DNA of 64,000 nucleotides from Azadirachta indica (lineage: Eukaryota; Streptophyta; Magnoliopsida; Sapindales; Meliaceae): contig CM040443.1 in NCBI GenBank assembly GCA_022749755.1, positions 13,903,744 to 13,967,743 on the forward strand, written 5' to 3'. The notes beneath the pieces are model-generated. The model searched no databases. It saw nothing but the letters and a program-made list of their open reading frames with translations, and was not told where the DNA came from. Position numbers and translations under genes: made by a program. This document shows positions 19,670 through 32,048 of the stretch, in pieces. The stretch's first letter is position 1, and the number at the start of each line of letters is the position of its first letter.

Positions 19670-20430
19670 ATACTAATAATACTATTCAGTACTAATACTC
19701 TATCTATCAATTTGTGATCTTCTCTTTGTTAGAAGTAAATATTTGACTGCTCGTTGCAATTTTGATTCATCAAAATCTCTACAACATCAATTTCAGATTA
19801 ACTAATATATATATATATGTATATATATATTATTATATTTATAATATTGATACATAGAGTCAATTTTAAAAAGTTTTGGAGTTAAATATTAATAATATTT
19901 ATTTAGGAGTTGTGATATGTGATATCCTATCATGTTTCGCGCCATTTTAAAACTAAATGCTATCGAGAATTTTGATTGATATAAATGTGATCCAATTTAA
20001 TTTAATTCATGGAGTTAAAAATTTAAATACAAATATAACTTATTTACTAAGTGTATCTAGTCATATTGACTTTGAAGAATTTTATCAAATGCAGAGATAT
20101 TGTATTATTCACTCTTCATGTAAATATTTTGGTAAATCTATATTTATAGAAGAAATTGAAATACTCAAAAAGACACTAATACAAAATAAATAAATGCAAG
20201 ATTTATTTTTCATAACTAATAAATCTTATTTATGATAGAATATTATTTTGATTTATATCATGATTCTTATTTTACAAGTTAACTAGTGAATATTGATTTA
20301 AAAGGATTATCATGATTTTCATAATGTTACTATGATTACTGTAATCTTCTCTCAAGCTAAAGAGTAAACTTTTGTGTATACTAAACTATTTGAAATATAA
20401 TAAATCTCACAAGAAAACAAATTAATATAA
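19670..20430. repeat. Duplicated flank B
   Basis: Homologous to 14050-15480 minus the 705-bp insert. It includes a (TA)n stretch near 19804-19830. No gene is supported. Confidence 0.6.
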
Positions 20431-21854
20431 TCACATAATAATTAAAGAATCCAATTTGGACATTGTTATAAGTAAATATGCAAGGATTAATCCACAACGG
20501 TCATAATTGTCTGAAATATGATGCAGGCTAGATGTTTGATTTTTTCTGGTTGAATATGATAACTAAAATGATGAGAATTGCATATGGATCTAAAGCCCTA
20601 GAAGTCCGGAGTTTATAAAATTTTAAGTTACTCAATTTGGATATCTCTATAGAAAGATATGCCTCCATAAATAATAACTAGTTAGAAAACAAAGTAGACA
20701 CAAAGCAACCAAGTCATGAAGATTCGGTTGACTGAAAATCAAATTCGGTTGACTGAAATTTGAAAGCTTTCTACCTCTCAAAAACTTGCAAATTCGGTTG
20801 ACTTAAAATCAAAATTGATCAACCGAAAATTGAGGACTTTCTGCCCCTATATTGTTGTTTACTTTGGTGAACTGAAATTGCCCACTCCTCTCACTTGTTT
20901 TGAACTTTTTCTCTCTCAAAACATCACAAAAATACTTCCAACATTTGAATTCTTCATTTGGGTACAAAATCAAAATATACCTTGTAAGATTTTTGATGAA
21001 AAATTTGAATATGAGAGTTCTATAAAGAGTTCATCAAGTAAAGCAAAAAAAATGCTCTAAAAGAGGATGAATCATTGAAACACCAATTAGAGTAAGCTTA
21101 TGAACCTAAACCATCAAAGGTTTAATTTTAGAAAATGTCATTTTAGCATGCATTTTTATTTGATTGTATTTCATTTTGGAAACATTTAATAGTTTGACTC
21201 ACTTTTTATTCTTATTGAATATACATTCATTGTTTTGATGATTTATATTATTTATTAAGGATGCATTTATTATTTTGAAGCTTTATTTGATATACATAAG
21301 GGGAGAAACAAATTATGAGTTTGAACTTATTTTCCTCCAAGTTTTGATGTATGAAAGGAAAGAGAATCATATGATATGTAACACACTTAAGGGGAGATAT
21401 GTTTTTATTTGTCTATGTTGCATTAAAATCATATCATGAGTGCATTTTGAAATTTGAATAAGTTGTGTTGATTTAAATATCTCATTATTTGCATTTGTGA
21501 AACAAAAAGAGGTAGAAATTCTTAATAGCTTAATCTTACACTCTTTTATCCTTGGATTTGATTGCATTTGCTCAAAATTTCAGAGGGAGTTTCTACTTTA
21601 AAAATTCTTCAAAATAACTCTAAAATATGTTTTCAAAACTTGTTATCATGCTCATTTATTTGACATTTTTTGGATGATGACAAAAGAGGTAGAATGTTTA
21701 TTGATTGCGCTATTACATGCTTTAATGCTTAAATGTTTAACTTATACTACAACTAAAGAGGAGCATGAATTTTGGATACATAATGCTTATTCAAGTTATG
21801 AGTTAGTTTTTCATTTGGCAATGAATAGTTTGTCATCATTAAAAAGGAGAAGAT
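20431..21854 (+). mobile_element. 3' internal region of a SIRE/Maximus-like copia element
   Basis: Upstream of the LTR, this stretch has repeated GATTCGGTTGACTGAAA motifs (20720-20830) and ends with a purine-rich AAAAAGGAGAAGA (about 21841-21853), the expected polypurine tract next to a 3' LTR. The preceding TTTGTCATCATTAAAAAGGA is typical of the end of SIRE-type elements. No intact gag or pol is present; short frames such as 20815-21060 are not recognisable. Confidence 0.5.
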
Positions 21855-23261
21855 TGTTAGTTTTAAAGCTTATAACTCGTTGTTTTGATGATAACAAATA
21901 TTGGAATTCTTAACTAACTATATTCTTCTTGTAGCATTTATTGTTATATTTAATTTCTAACATAAAGAATTGGAATGTAATTGTGAAAATTTAAAGAACA
22001 TCCAAAATTAAGACATTCAAGAAAAGTAATAATGAAACCCTAAGAGTGAATTGAAGAGTAGATTTAAAGAATTGAAGACATAAACATTAGGTGATTTTTT
22101 ATTTATAATGTGCCTTTAAAATTGAATATTGATTTGCACTTAAAAGTTCAAAATCATTAATATTATTAATTTGTGAAAAACAAACTAAAATGAAAAAGTT
22201 TTGGAAATCTGAAAACTAAACCAAATTACAAGACTTTGAATCCCTGAAAATGGACCAAAATGCAAACATTTCAAAAGTTTCAAAAAAACTAAGTAATTGT
22301 TCATGGATTAGATTACTTACTGTACTTGAACCTAACTACTGTACATGGTCCATCCGAACCGAATTTAAACCTGAGCAATTGTTCAATGAATCGGTGAACA
22401 GTGTTAGTCAACTAAAAATGCATTTCGAACAACCAAATTTAGGGTAAAATAGTTGAAAAGTTTGGTTAGACTCTCCGATCGACCATATTACTAGAAAATT
22501 TGAATTTCCAAATTCTAACCGCTAGTTTTCCAATTTTTATTATAAATACTAGTTTAAATTCACTTAAAATAAGTTTTTCACCCTTGGAAAAGTTTGTTTT
22601 ATGTTTTAAAAGTGCATTACAAAGATTTGAGCTTTTATTCGCAAATCAAACAACAACTTCATTACATACTCTAACTTTCATTTGTAATATCAAAAGAAAG
22701 AGTATTTGTATATTACTTAATTAAACTCTTTGATTACGTTTATTCTTTTTATTTTACTTGGGTGTAAGTGTGAGAAAAATACTCTTGAATTGAAAGGTTT
22801 AAGTGACACCCATAAGTCACTTGGTTTGTAAAGGTTAAAGAGACTCTCGATCAAGTCCTCTTGGTGAAAAGTTTAAATGACACCATAAGTCACTAACTGT
22901 AAAGGTTAAAGAGGAACCTGTGAAATCCTCTTAGTTTTATATTTAAGTTTTAGAGTGTTCAAGTCTTCTTAGTTAGAGGTATAAACGTAGGTCAAAGTTT
23001 ATTGAACCACGTAAAAACTATTATGTTTGATCTTTCTCCCTTAACTTTTTATTATTGTTTATATTTATTTTTATTATAAACATTGCTCTCACACACTTGA
23101 AACTTAATTTATTGATATTCTTATATTGGTGATTAGAATTGTACATTGAATATGCTATATTATATCTTGAAAAATTATAATTACTTAGTATTGATTTTTG
23201 GGTTGCTTTAAAAGTGCCAAATTTTTTTAAACCTAATTCATGCCTCTCTTGGGTTGCTTTA
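21855..23261 (+). mobile_element. LTR of a SIRE/Maximus-like Ty1/copia element (about 1.4 kb)
   Basis: Begins TGTTAG directly after the polypurine tract and ends near CCTCTCTTGGGTTGCTTTA, which resembles the usual SIRE LTR terminus (CCTCTTGGGTTG...). Within it, ACGTAGGTCAAAG...GAACCACGT (about 22988-23013) matches the conserved 3' portion of this LTR type, and repeated AAGTGACACC...AAGTCACT phrases occur at 22800-22900. The next bases do not form a clear primer-binding site. It abuts the truncated end of the CNL pseudogene, so it may be linked to loss of the LRR part. Confidence 0.6.
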
Positions 23262-24186
23262 GTCGTATTTCAAACTAAACTTAAATATTGGCAAGATATC
23301 CACCTCCTTTTGATCTATTTATAATAATTCTTGATTTCTAAAATTCAACTAATATTTGTTATCTTTGCAGTAAAACAAGCATCCTATAGTCCTTATAGCT
23401 AGGAAAACTCCAACACACTTTTCTACAATGTCTTTTCTAACTGCTTCAGGATCACTTGAATCTTTTAGTTCTTTTCCTTTTTCAAATACAATTTTTGTAA
23501 ATAACGACCAAGATTTGTAAGTACTTAGGCCTTCTGACACATAGACTAATGGAGGCCTACATATAATATACGTAACTCATTTACTCTGAGTAGTTATTAT
23601 TTTCTTATTTCCTTTTACATCATTTTTCAAAAAAGTTTCTAATTTAAGCCATTTGTCATGATTATTGTTTCATACATAATCTAAAATTAGAAGATATTTT
23701 TAGCCATTAATTTGTCTACGTAGCTCCTTTTGCAAACCATCCATTTCAAAATTTTCAATGTCTCTTTCAGTATCTGTTGACTTTAAAGTTTTTCTACAAT
23801 TATTTTCATAGTAAAATCATCAGAGGTACACACCTACATTCTTATCTGAAAATGGTTGGCAACCTCCTTAGCATTATAAACATATTGAACAAGTGTGGTT
23901 TTTCTTACACCCAGTACTAACAATGTAAATGATAGTTACATTATCCTCTATATGATCATTTGAGTCTAACAAAAGATTGCATTTTTAACATCATCCCTCC
24001 CAAAAACATTTTCTTCGAGAAGAAAAGAGTGTGTTCGCTCTTTTTCTCTAATAATTACAATAATTATTCCTAACCCATTATCATGTTTAAAAGGAGGGAA
24101 TTGCTTGTAATTTTTAATATCGTGTAGTCTCTCCTTAAAAGCTTTAATTTTGTGACCCATCTTAAGGCTATATACAGTATAGTTGG

Positions 24187-27100
24187 TAGAGACGGCAAAT
24201 GGGTCGTGCCAGATTGACAATATATACAGTAAAATGGATAAGTCTAGCCCATTAGAAGATAGCCCAATCACCGCCCATAAACCCATATAGGCTTTACAGA
24301 GCCTGTGAACAGTATGATCAAATAGTAACTAATTGTATTATTCACATAAATAGTTTGCATAGTTCATAATTTTATTGGTCAATAGTAACTATTTTCACTG
24401 TTCATGGGCTGAACAATAGGTCCAAATAATAGATGGCACGGCATGGCGTGACACGGCCTAATTAAGGATAGCAACGAATACCCTTTTTGAGGATATCCAT
24501 CCATATTCGATCCTAGAAGATAGGATATGATAATTAGAAAATAGGATATAGATAAGATGTGGTAAAAAGGCATAAAATATGAATATTTTGAAATATCTTG
24601 CGGATATCTACAAGAATATCTGTTTTACCCTTTTTATTCTTTTTAAAATTAGATTATATCCAAAATGATGTCGTTTTGGACTTGTTATAAAAAAGAGAAA
24701 GTTAGCAAAACCCTGAGTTATTGTTAATTATTTACTTCTCTCTTCCTTTCTCATCCATCGCCTAATAAGCTCTTGTGCATCCACCACCCAACAAGCTTCT
24801 GACTAATGTGTTGCAACCATAGTTATTATCAAATGTTTATTCGTGAAAGATCAATTCTTCTTATGCCAGCCAATTCATAACACTGGCCATCTCCCTGTTG
24901 ATCTGGTAATTAACTTTTCTTTTAAAAAATCTAAACAATGAAAACCCTTTTTTATTATTTTAAGATATCAAATATATGATTTAAGATAAAATAATAGTTT
25001 AATAATGCATATTTTTGAATTTTTTAATTTTAAATTGAGTAAGTTCATGCACTATCCTCTTCTTATAATATATGAACTTAAATATATAATTTAAGATAAA
25101 ATAATAGCTTTTGGAAAAGCATATATCTTGATATCTTAATTTTAAATTGTATAAGTTGAAGCTTGAATCTTTGATGCGTTATGCATTTTATACAATATAA
25201 TATAAGATATTACCTTTAAAACAATTATTTGTCAGCCCACTATATTCTTGTAATATAATATAAGATATTATCATGTACATACATGCAATTTATATGCAAA
25301 AATTATGTTACACCCTACAAATATATTATACCATTTTATCGTGTATTTAGAGTCTCATAAATATTCTTGGCAATCAGCATCCATTCATTAATCAATGTCT
25401 ATAAATATTACTGTTTTCTAGTCTTAGAAGCTATTTTAAAAACACATACTGATTTGCTTTAAAAGAAAATTCTTCACAATTTTGGCTTTCATTATTTCCA
25501 TATTATAAACTTGATAATTGATCAATTAAACTGTCATATATATATATATATAGAGAGGTAAAAAAGGAGATGCACTTGAAGATGACGAAAATTGGTGAAC
25601 AAGGATTTGTTTATAGCAATGATCCTGGCCAATTTCATGAGGTAGATTCAAATAGAAAATACATGTGAAGAATTTACTAGTGAAACTATTGGTAAGAAAT
25701 TAACTTTGAGTATGTGAAATCACTTTAAAAGGGAGGGGAATACAAGTACTGGATATTAGAATGCAATTTGTTTGTATTGTAAAAAAATAATATCTCATAA
25801 GCCAAAATGACAGAACCTTGTATCTACACAATCATTTAAAAAACATGTCTTATATTAGGTAACAAAGCATAAATTTCACTATAAAGAAATTACACTCACA
25901 TTTAGTTGACGGAAAAATAAAAGTGTCTACTTTTTCTTGTGATCAATAAAATGCTAGGAAAGAGCTTGCCAACATGATAATCATGCATAAATATCCCTTT
26001 AATATAGTTTAATAAACAGGGTTTAGAAAGTTTGTCAAGACTCTTCAACCTATATTTAAGGTCATTTTTTATAATACACTGAAAAAAAGATATTTTGAAG
26101 ATATATGATTATAAGAGGGCAAAGATAATGAGTTTGTTGGAGGCAAATTGGAGAAGAATTCTTATCACTACTGACATGTGAACTTTTAGTAACCAATAAG
26201 AGGGCTTCATGGCAATAATGATGCATTTTATAGATGAGTGTTGGGTGATGCAAAATCGCATTTTAAGGTGATTTATAGAACATTAAGTTTGTTGATTTTT
26301 TTTATTTTCTCACTAAATATTTTGTACATAATATAACATAATATTTATTATTAATCACCATTGTCTTCATAGATTTATATATGCACCATATCCACACACT
26401 GCTAAAGTACTTGGTGAAACTTAATTAAATGAAATATTTGTTAAATTGGAACATTGACTGCAAATTATCTACTTTGACTGTCGATAATTGTGGTACAAAT
26501 GATGTCATAATTAAAATTTTGTTAGAGAGGCTTGATAGTAGTTTATTGTTGTTGAATGAAAAATTGTTTCGCATGCAATGTGCTGTTCATATATTAAATT
26601 TAATTGTGAAAGATGGCATGGCTATGGTCAATGAAAGTATTAAGAGAATTTGTGATAGTGTTTTATATTGGACAACAACACCAAAAAATGAGGAAATATT
26701 TGTTGGGACAGCCCGTAAATTTAATATTTCTTCCACTAAGAAGTTAGTTGTCGATTGTAAGATTAGGTGGAATTCTACTTATTTGATACTTGAAAGTTCT
26801 TTGAGTTACAAATATTTGTTTTCTTATTTAAAACAATAAGAACAACAATATAAATGTTTGCCTACCGATGAAGATTGGATGTTTGCAAAAGAAATTTATC
26901 ATAAACTTGAATATTTTTATTAAGTGACTATATTATTTTCTGGAACTAAATAATCTACAACCAATCATTTTTTTCAAATATTTATGAGATTAGATTATTT
27001 ATTAGAGAGTAGCTTAATTCTCATAATGGTGAAATAAGAATGATGGTTGAAAAAATAATTGAAAAATTTGACAAGTATTAGAATGTGGTTCATGGAATAA

Positions 27101-28739
27101 CAATTGTGGCAATTGTTTTAGACCCGGAAGTTGAAATTGGTGTAGTACTATTTTTCTTTGTTGCATGAGGATTATTATATAATTGAAATTGAGAAAATTC
27201 ATAGTCTTTATTATATATTGGTAAAAGATTATCAAGTAAAGTCTAAAATAAATAAGGAAGTTGCTCAATCTCCAGTTGCTTCGTCATCTTATTTGGAGGG
27301 AGTTCACAATAAAATGAAGGAACAATTAGCACAATTTGATATGTTGATAAATCAAAGCACTATTACTACTCAACTAAATCTGTGGATAACTATTTGGATG
27401 AATATGTTATTCTAAGATATGAGAATTTTATTATATTAAATTGGTTGAAGATGCAAGATTCAAAATATCCTACTTTGCAAAAAATTGCTAAAAATGTTTT
27501 AGCTATTATTGCATCCACAGTTGCATCGAAATCAACTTTTAGTTCTAATAGTAGATTTCTGTCTTTGCATTATAATATACTTCATCCAAAAACAAACGAG
27601 GCCTTAATGTGTGCTAAAGATTGGTTGTGGGTTAATTTTAATTGTAAAGAAGTGTTTTTCTTTTGTCAATATATTGATAATTGTCACTAATTTATGTTTT
27701 TTATAATTAAATTTTTTGTTTCGTGGTTAGATTCAAATTCTTCAACACAAGTAGAAAGTATCTAATATTCAAAAGATGAAAATGTTATGGATAAGGTAAA
27801 TATTATTATAATAATTAGATTTTTTTTACATACAAACATTATCGATTAATAATTTAATTTTTAAAGGAGTTGATGACTTGTTGAATATACATTTTTGATT
27901 TTTACTTTGTAGGCATCATGCTGGATTGGTGCTACAAATCTTTACTGAAGATGAAATTTGGTTGAATTTTAATGACTTCTTGCGATAATTGTTGATGTAG
28001 TTTATTTGTTAAAGTTTTTATAATTTTATTCGCAAGAATATTCTGTAGTTTTACTAAGAGGGGGGAGGGTTAAGGATTTACCCGATGTGAGATATCATAT
28101 TTTTCGAGGAACTCTAGATGTCGTCGAAGTAAAGGATTGTCAACAAGGGCGTTCAATTGCATTGTAAATTCCTATCCAATACTTGTATCATTTGATGAAT
28201 TTTAATAATTTAATAGATTGATATAATTATTGAATTCAAATTTTATATTATTAGAATTTGATATATTTTTTAGGATGTTAATATAATATTAATTTTTTAA
28301 ATTTAATTTATTAACATAGATAGTATATATTAATTCGTAAAACAATATAATCAAGTTATGAATTTAAAAAATTTTTAGAGTTTAATGTTTTCTATTAGGA
28401 TATGAATATATTCATAGGATATTCATAAAAATATGTTATTAATAAATATTCATTTAACAAGATATGAATATTAAGTTTAATATTCGCTGTAGATATGCAT
28501 AAGATATGAATATAAATTTTATTGTAAGATACAAATATGAATATTAAAGTAACTGTGAACCGTATCATATCTGTGGTCATATCTAAATCTAGTCCATAAA
28601 TAGTGTCAATATAGCCTAACACAGTATGATTACTATTTATGATAGACTGTACGAGCTTTTTTTTCTCGATCTAGTCTATAAACACCATCGAGACATGTTT
28701 TACTGTTCACAAGACCGACCCGCCCATTTTGCCTTCTTA
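24187..28739 (+). mobile_element. hAT transposon inserted in the CNL pseudogene
   Basis: The left end TAGAGACGGCAAATGGG and right end (reversed) TAAGAAGGCAAAATGGG form imperfect terminal inverted repeats. The flanking 8 bp, ATAGTTGG at 24179-24186 and ATATTTGG at 28740-28747, match at 7 of 8 positions, the hAT target-duplication length. The interior encodes a decayed hAT transposase on the plus strand. A second hAT-like left terminus (TAAGGATAGCAACGAATACC, about 24464) may mark an inner element whose right end would lie near 28580; this is less certain. Subterminal parts share repeated AATAGTAACTA and ACTGTTCA motifs. Confidence 0.85.
25560..27690 (+). pseudogene. Decayed hAT transposase (RICESLEEPER/BED type)
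   Basis: A BED-type zinc finger relic lies at about 25695-25860 (NHFK, AICLYCKK). Then come ANMIIMHKYPFNIV and GFRKFVKTLQPIFKVI (25960-26070) with stops and frameshifts. The open segment 26429-26839 has DNCGTND, CAVHILNLIVKDGM and RWNSTYLIL, typical of the hAT catalytic region. The C-terminal dimerisation domain is at 27382-27690 (YPTLQKIAKNVLAI, then LHPKTNEALMCAKDWL) in another frame. At least two frame changes and several stops mean no active enzyme. Confidence 0.88.
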
Positions 28740-29047
28740 ATATTTGGATTTTGGAAAAGAAGATGCATACCACTTTTGACGTTTTATCAATCCCCATCAT
28801 CTCTTTAAGCTTGAGTTGAGCGTAGAAATCTTCCAGCAAATCATAAGCATCGTAAACTGCACCTTTGAGCCTCCGAAGCCAAACTGCTCCTCAGCATCAA
28901 AAAGAACACCGTTGATAGTCTCAACAGTGTTCCTGAGTTTGCGAATCCCATCCTCAACACCTTTGGCCAATTGAATTCTTGGAAACCTAAGGATCCCAAC
29001 ACTCCCAAAATTCTTCCTACAACAGCACATAGAATTCCTTCAGCCAT

Positions 29048-29619
29048 TTCTTGAATTTCTCAATCACTGCAAAATGAAATTTTGAGATGAATAATGTTAC
29101 GAAAGATTGTAAGATTCCCATGTGCTTTCCTTTTCTCATTGCTAGCTTTCACATTTTGAAAAGTCTTACCTCCAATAAATTTTACACATTCATAAAGTAT
29201 TTTCTTTTTTTTTCTTTTTTTTAAAGAAAATTTAGCACACATCATTATCATCACTACTTTTTTCCCTTTGCTTCTAAAGGAAAGACAATTCTTATCTCTT
29301 CACTAACAAAGTCTTGCAATATGAAATACTGCAAATATTAGGCTAACAATATATTGTATGGAAAAAGTTGTTGCTGACGACTTCCAATTATCTTTTTCTT
29401 TTTTAAAGAAAAATATAACTTTTTTTATCCTTGTATTTATTTTTCCATGACGTTTATATTATATTAACTTCAATTAAATAATTTTTATAAAAAAACTTTA
29501 AATCTTTTGTGGGGCATTGGGGAGCAACGTCTTTTGTCAGTTTAATATCTTCTTAATGCACCCACTAAATGTAAATCACATAAATTTTTTCTTGAATGCG
29601 AAGGAGAATTGATCCCTTA
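29048..29619. other. Upstream flank of the CNL pseudogene
   Basis: AT-rich with poly-pyrimidine patches (TTTTCTTTTTTTTTC near 29200). It probably includes the former 5' UTR and promoter of the CNL gene. Nothing else is recognisable. Confidence 0.35.
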
Positions 29620-30381
29620 CGGCCTGTTTGGTTTGTGACTCAAAAATTATTATTTTCAAAAATTTGGATGCGTCTCAAAAATTTAAGTTGTATTTTTAAT
29701 AGTTTTAATATTTGAAAAGATGTTTGATATAAAATTTAAAAACAGTTTTTGAATCTTAAAAAATTTGAAAACGTGCTGGGTATAATATATAAAAAAAGAA
29801 AAATAAGAATATTTATTCGGTTAAAACTATTTTTAAAAATAAATTTATATTAAAATTTTAGTATTGTTGAATAACACTAATTACTTCAAACTATTTTTTC
29901 AATACATTTATATAAGGAATTATACTTAAAGTTAATTAAAAACTCACTTTTTAAATTCATTATGGTAAAATTGTAAGAAATACAATATGTAATGGACATG
30001 GACACACATCTACTTCTTTTATATTGATAATTTATCATTTATTTAAAAATAAGAAATTTAACTTTAATCTTTTTAAATATTGGAGAAAATTATATAATAT
30101 TATTATGCAATATAACCAACAACCATACTCTTTTTGTTGTAATTACTCTCTAACTTGAAATTTTCAAAGACATATCTCATAATTACTTTAAGAACTTATA
30201 AAAATAAAAAATAAGTTTTTCTTGAATGCAAAAAAATATAATATATAACAATATATATTTATTTATTTAATTCATAAAAATTTGAGAAAATATGAATATA
30301 ATTGTTTGTTTTGAGAATTTGAGATATTTTTTATTTTTTAAAAATGCAAAATCGTATCAAAATACTATATCAAACGGGTCC
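29620..30381. mobile_element. Tourist-like (PIF/Harbinger) MITE, about 760 bp
   Basis: The ends read GGCCTGTTTGG at the left and, inverted, GGACCCGTTTG at the right, flanked on both sides by TTA (29617-29619 and 30382-30384), the PIF/Harbinger target-duplication length and sequence. The interior is AT-rich and non-coding. Confidence 0.55.
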
Positions 30382-30384
30382 TTA

Positions 30385-32048
30385 ACTGTTTATTTCTATA
30401 ACAAGAGTCAAATGAATTAGATTATCAACAATTTATAGAACTTAACCATAATATAGATTTTGATTACAAAATCTTCTATAATTCTCAAACATTAACCTAA
30501 GATATGATGAAATCAGTTCACATCAAATCCTCATACATGAAAGAAACTTTTTTTAACTCCGGGAATCATATTAACCTGCAGTGAGCAATAATTTAGTAAG
30601 CAAACTGGTTTTAAGTCATCAAATTAAGATAAAAACGATATCGTCAGCATACAAACTCACAATTTATGCTTATGCATTTGAACTAAATGATGCCAATGTC
30701 ATGATCTGGTCCGTATGCTAAACATAATGTATGTATACACGAAAGGTTATAATATAACAACAAATGTACTCTTAAAACTTCTACGCCTTTGAGACTTACT
30801 GATCAGTACTTGTCAACCTTTTAAACCAATGATCCAAAAGGCAATACACTACGTGATCAGTGAACCATTTACCTTCTCAGATTTGGCAACAGCTACAAGA
30901 AAGATATACAAGAAATAAATGGTACAAGTCAAGTAATGATGAGATGCATTACCCAGTTCCAAACAAATTGAGAAAACAGAAGAGAAGATACCAAAATTTT
31001 CAGAAAGATGAAAGTAAACTAACAATTTTTCACCATTTAATAACTTTTTCTTCATAGTTTTAGTAAACATGACTAAGAAAAGAGAGGGAAAGAAGAAATA
31101 AAAGGATATAAAAGTAATGAGATACATGCATTACCCAACTCCATTGCAGTTTGCATACATATATATATTTGGTGAAGCAGCAAGACTAGAAGGCTTCGAC
31201 TCCTAAACTCACAAGCCAATTTCCAAACAGAGTAAATGCATATATATATATATATATATATTTGTATAATTAGAAACTGAAACAGTTCACACATATATAT
31301 GTAAACTGAATTAAATAGTAAATTATTTAATAAAATATAACTACCACCACTCCATTTGAAAGTTTGAAGGATTATTCCAAAAAGGAGGCTGACGTCTGTT
31401 TTTAGCAATTTATGCCCTTTTTCACTACATTTGTCCATCGTCCACTGCACAGAAAGTAAAAGAAAAAGCAAGAAAGGCTATATCATATAGGTTTCTAAAA
31501 GAATTATGCATACATTTGCATGGCAGAGAGAAGTGACAACCTGTTGGAAAGAGGAGCATCTTTCAAGTCAATTGATAGACAGAGAACAATGTTGAATATT
31601 AGGGATGCCCTTGTTGTTTTGACATTTTTCTGACCATCGGGAGTAAATGAAGGATTAATAAAATAACTAATCAAGAGCATTAGATGTGTGTAGAGCAAAA
31701 ATTGTGAATAATTACCTAGAGACTGAGAGGTTATGAAGGAGAGGAAATTAATTACCCCAAAAGAGCAAACCTCCACACAATCAGAAGAACTATTCGATGC
31801 TTATAAATCAAATAGAATAATGAACTAATGAAACTGAATTAAATCATAAAATTAATTACCAACTGCTAAATTCATTTGAAAGTTTCAAGGATTATTCCAC
31901 AAAGGATGACCTCTGTTTTGAGCAATTTATGAGAAAAATTCTGTTTATAAGAAAAAGAGGGAAAGGGAGGATATTAAAAATAAATAAATAGAATTAATGG
32001 CATAAAGGAATAAAGAAAAAAGAGAGAAAGGTTGACCAATCAAATTTG
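30385..32048. other. Spacer with locally duplicated segments, probable 3' flank of CNL relic 2
   Basis: Short local duplications occur: TGCATTACCCAGTTCC near 30947 and TGCATTACCCAACTCC near 31127; and CATTTGAAAGTTTGAAGGAT near 31354 against CATTTGAAAGTTTCAAGGAT near 31872. A (TA)n run lies at 31239-31261. I read no exon with confidence; this may be the former 3' UTR or introns of the CNL relic on the minus strand. Confidence 0.35.

Larger units (their letters stand above)
23349..29047 (-). pseudogene. CC-NBS-LRR (RGA-type) resistance pseudogene split by a hAT element
   Basis: Starting at MAEGIL (29047), the Rx_N coiled-coil domain is readable across frameshifts: GIRKLRNTVETINGVLFDAEEQ in part, then DFYAQLKLKEMMG and FFSKIQI near 28750. 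The gene resumes beyond the transposon at about 24165 with LKMGHKIKAFKERLHDI, then THSFLLEENVFGRDD. NB-ARC follows: degenerate P-loop GVRKTTLVQYVYNAKEV (near 23910, reached by a frameshift), kinase-2 YLLILDYV, and SWSLFTKIVFEKGKELKD with CVGVFLAIRTIG (GLPLA region) to 23349. There is no ARC2/MHD or LRR; similarity ends beside a copia LTR. Intact relatives are intracellular immune receptors; this copy is inactive. Confidence 0.88.
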
